From assembly GCA_002405555.1 (NCBI GenBank), contig DHMA01000225.1, positions 4,520 through 10,640 of the forward strand: a DNA stretch of 6,121 bases. The letters are read 5' to 3'. Under the pieces are notes generated by a model. That model saw only the letters and a program-made list of their open reading frames with translations, did no database searches and was not told the DNA's origin. Numbering within the stretch: the stretch's first letter is position 1; each line of letters begins with the position of its first letter. Source of the DNA: Opitutia bacterium UBA4654. GTDB taxonomy: Bacteria; Verrucomicrobiota; Verrucomicrobiia; Opitutales; Intestinicryptomonadaceae. Made by a program: the position numbers and the translations under genes. Of this stretch, positions 5,043 to 6,121 are shown piece by piece.

Positions 5043-6121
5043 ATGAAAAATCCGCTCAATACACTGAAAAAGTTTGCGTCGGAAGAAGGCGGCGCAAAGG
5101 GTTATATATACAGCCTCAAAGAGCTTGAAAAATCGGGCTTCGACGTGTCGAGACTGCCCGTGGGCATAAAGATTGTGCTCGAAAGCGTGCTCAGAAACTG
5201 CGACGGCAACCGCGCAACGGAAGCCGACGTCAAAAAGCTCGCGGCGTGGAACGCGGCAAACCCCGGCGACTACGAAGTTCCCTTCGTCGTTTCGAGAATC
5301 GTTTTGCAGGACTTCACGGGAGTTCCGCTGCTCGTAGACCTCGCGGCAATGCGCGACGCCGCCGCAAAACAGGGCAAAGACCCCGCGGTGGTAGAGCCTC
5401 TCGTGCCCGTGGACTTGGTTGTAGACCACTCGGTGCAGATGGACTGCGCGGGAGTCCCCGAAGCTTTCGAAAAGAACCTCGAAAAGGAGTTCGAACGCAA
5501 CCGCGAAAGATACGAATTCCTCAAATGGGGGCAGCAGGCGTTCAAGACGTTTTCTGTCGTGCCGCCCTCGACGGGCATTATCCACCAAATCAACATGGAG
5601 TACCTTGCGCGGCTCGTCTTCGAGGGCAAAGAGGACGGCGAAACAATCTTCTACCCCGACACGCTCGTGGGCACGGACTCCCACACAACGATGATTAACG
5701 GGCTTGGCGTCGTAGGCTGGGGCGTCGGCGGAATCGAGGCGGAAGCGGGCATGCTCGGACAGCCCGTGTACTTCAAAGTGCCCGAAGTTGTGGGCGTGCA
5801 CGTTTCGGGCGAACTGGCGGAGGGCGTCATGGCGACGGACCTCGCGCTGTTCGTTACGCAAATGCTCAGAAAGGAAAAGGTCGTGGGCAAATTCGTGGAA
5901 TTCTTCGGCGAAGGCGCAAGGAAGCTGTCTCTTGCCGACAGAACGACAATCGCCAACATGGCTCCCGAATACGGCGCGACAATGGGCTACTTCCCCGTTG
6001 ACGAAACGACGCTCGAATACCTGCGCCTGAGCGGCAGAAGCGAAAAGCAAATCGCGCTCGTCCGCGACTACTTCAAGGAACAGGGAATCTTCGGCATACC
6101 GCTCAAAGGCGAGTGCGACTT
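5043..6121 (+). CDS. acnA: Aconitate hydratase A, N-terminal 359 residues (cut by window edge)
   Basis: The frame from 5043 stays open to the window edge, giving 359 complete codons of an enzyme that is usually about 890-910 residues. Aconitase interconverts citrate and isocitrate via cis-aconitate in the TCA cycle, using a [4Fe-4S] cluster. AcnA/IRP-type signatures are QDFTGVPLLVDLAAMRDA (89-106), VVDHSVQMD (126-134), RNRERYEFLKWGQQAF (152-167), VVPPSTGIIHQINMEYLA (172-189), DTLVGTDSHTTMINGLG (206-222), VGWGVGGIEAEAGMLGQP (224-241) and ANMAPEYGATMGYFPVDE (304-321). These distinguish it from AcnB. DHS and TDSHTT are active-site segments. Position 177 is Ser, where most relatives have Gly in VVPPGTGI. 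The cluster-binding cysteines lie beyond the window, so catalytic competence cannot be checked. The gene sits 13 nt after the CBS-protein stop and is probably co-transcribed with it and hisC. Confidence 0.95.
   Translation, partial: MKNPLNTLKKFASEEGGAKGYIYSLKELEKSGFDVSRLPVGIKIVLESVLRNCDGNRATEADVKKLAAWNAANPGDYEVPFVVSRIVLQDFTGVPLLVDLAAMRDAAAKQGKDPAVVEPLVPVDLVVDHSVQMDCAGVPEAFEKNLEKEFERNRERYEFLKWGQQAFKTFSVVPPSTGIIHQINMEYLARLVFEGKEDGETIFYPDTLVGTDSHTTMINGLGVVGWGVGGIEAEAGMLGQPVYFKVPEVVGVHVSGELAEGVMATDLALFVTQMLRKEKVVGKFVEFFGEGARKLSLADRTTIANMAPEYGATMGYFPVDETTLEYLRLSGRSEKQIALVRDYFKEQGIFGIPLKGECD

Noticed and set aside
4950..6050. A 366-codon open frame on the minus strand opposite acnA
   Set aside because: The plus strand clearly encodes aconitase with many family motifs. 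The antisense translation is low-complexity, rich in Arg, His and Val, and has no domain.

Overview
The window looks like ordinary chromosomal DNA of a GC-rich bacterium. Genes are densely packed, codons favour G/C at the third position, and there are no transposases, integrases, tRNAs, rRNAs or CRISPR repeats. Protein style (HisC, a CNNM/CorC-type CBS protein, an AcnA-type aconitase, a Fic protein with an N-terminal winged helix) would fit a Verrucomicrobiota/PVC-type genome. That placement is a low-confidence impression, not something the sequence proves.

Layout: the genes form two divergent blocks around a 412-bp non-coding gap (2211-2622). The left block is on the minus strand. It reads outward from a Fic-domain protein (1176-2210), through an RmlD-type NAD(P)-dependent sugar-nucleotide reductase (159-1088), into the first 53 codons of a secreted protein that runs off the left edge (1-159). 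The reductase and the secreted protein overlap by a TGATG stop/start and are probably translationally coupled. The right block is on the plus strand: hisC (2623-3714), a CBS-domain membrane protein of the HlyC/CorC/CNNM family (3716-5029, starting 1 nt after the hisC stop), and the first 359 codons of aconitase acnA (5043 to the right edge, 13 nt after the previous stop). The spacing suggests one transcript.

Function: HisC is a PLP aminotransferase of histidine synthesis, and aconitase is a TCA-cycle enzyme. The CBS membrane protein between them has degenerate membrane-domain motifs, so it may not be a working metal exporter. I see no biochemical reason for this trio to sit together.

Most noteworthy: the Fic protein has Gln276 where the catalytic His of the Fic motif should be, yet keeps the autoinhibitory S-x-x-x-E-G motif and carries an N-terminal winged helix. 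Its upstream region holds three copies of TCGGCTCA, including an exact 11-bp inverted repeat flanking its likely -35 element. This suggests, without proving, a nucleotide-sensing or autoregulating DNA-binding protein rather than an AMP-transferase. I found no evidence for a wholly new multi-gene system.
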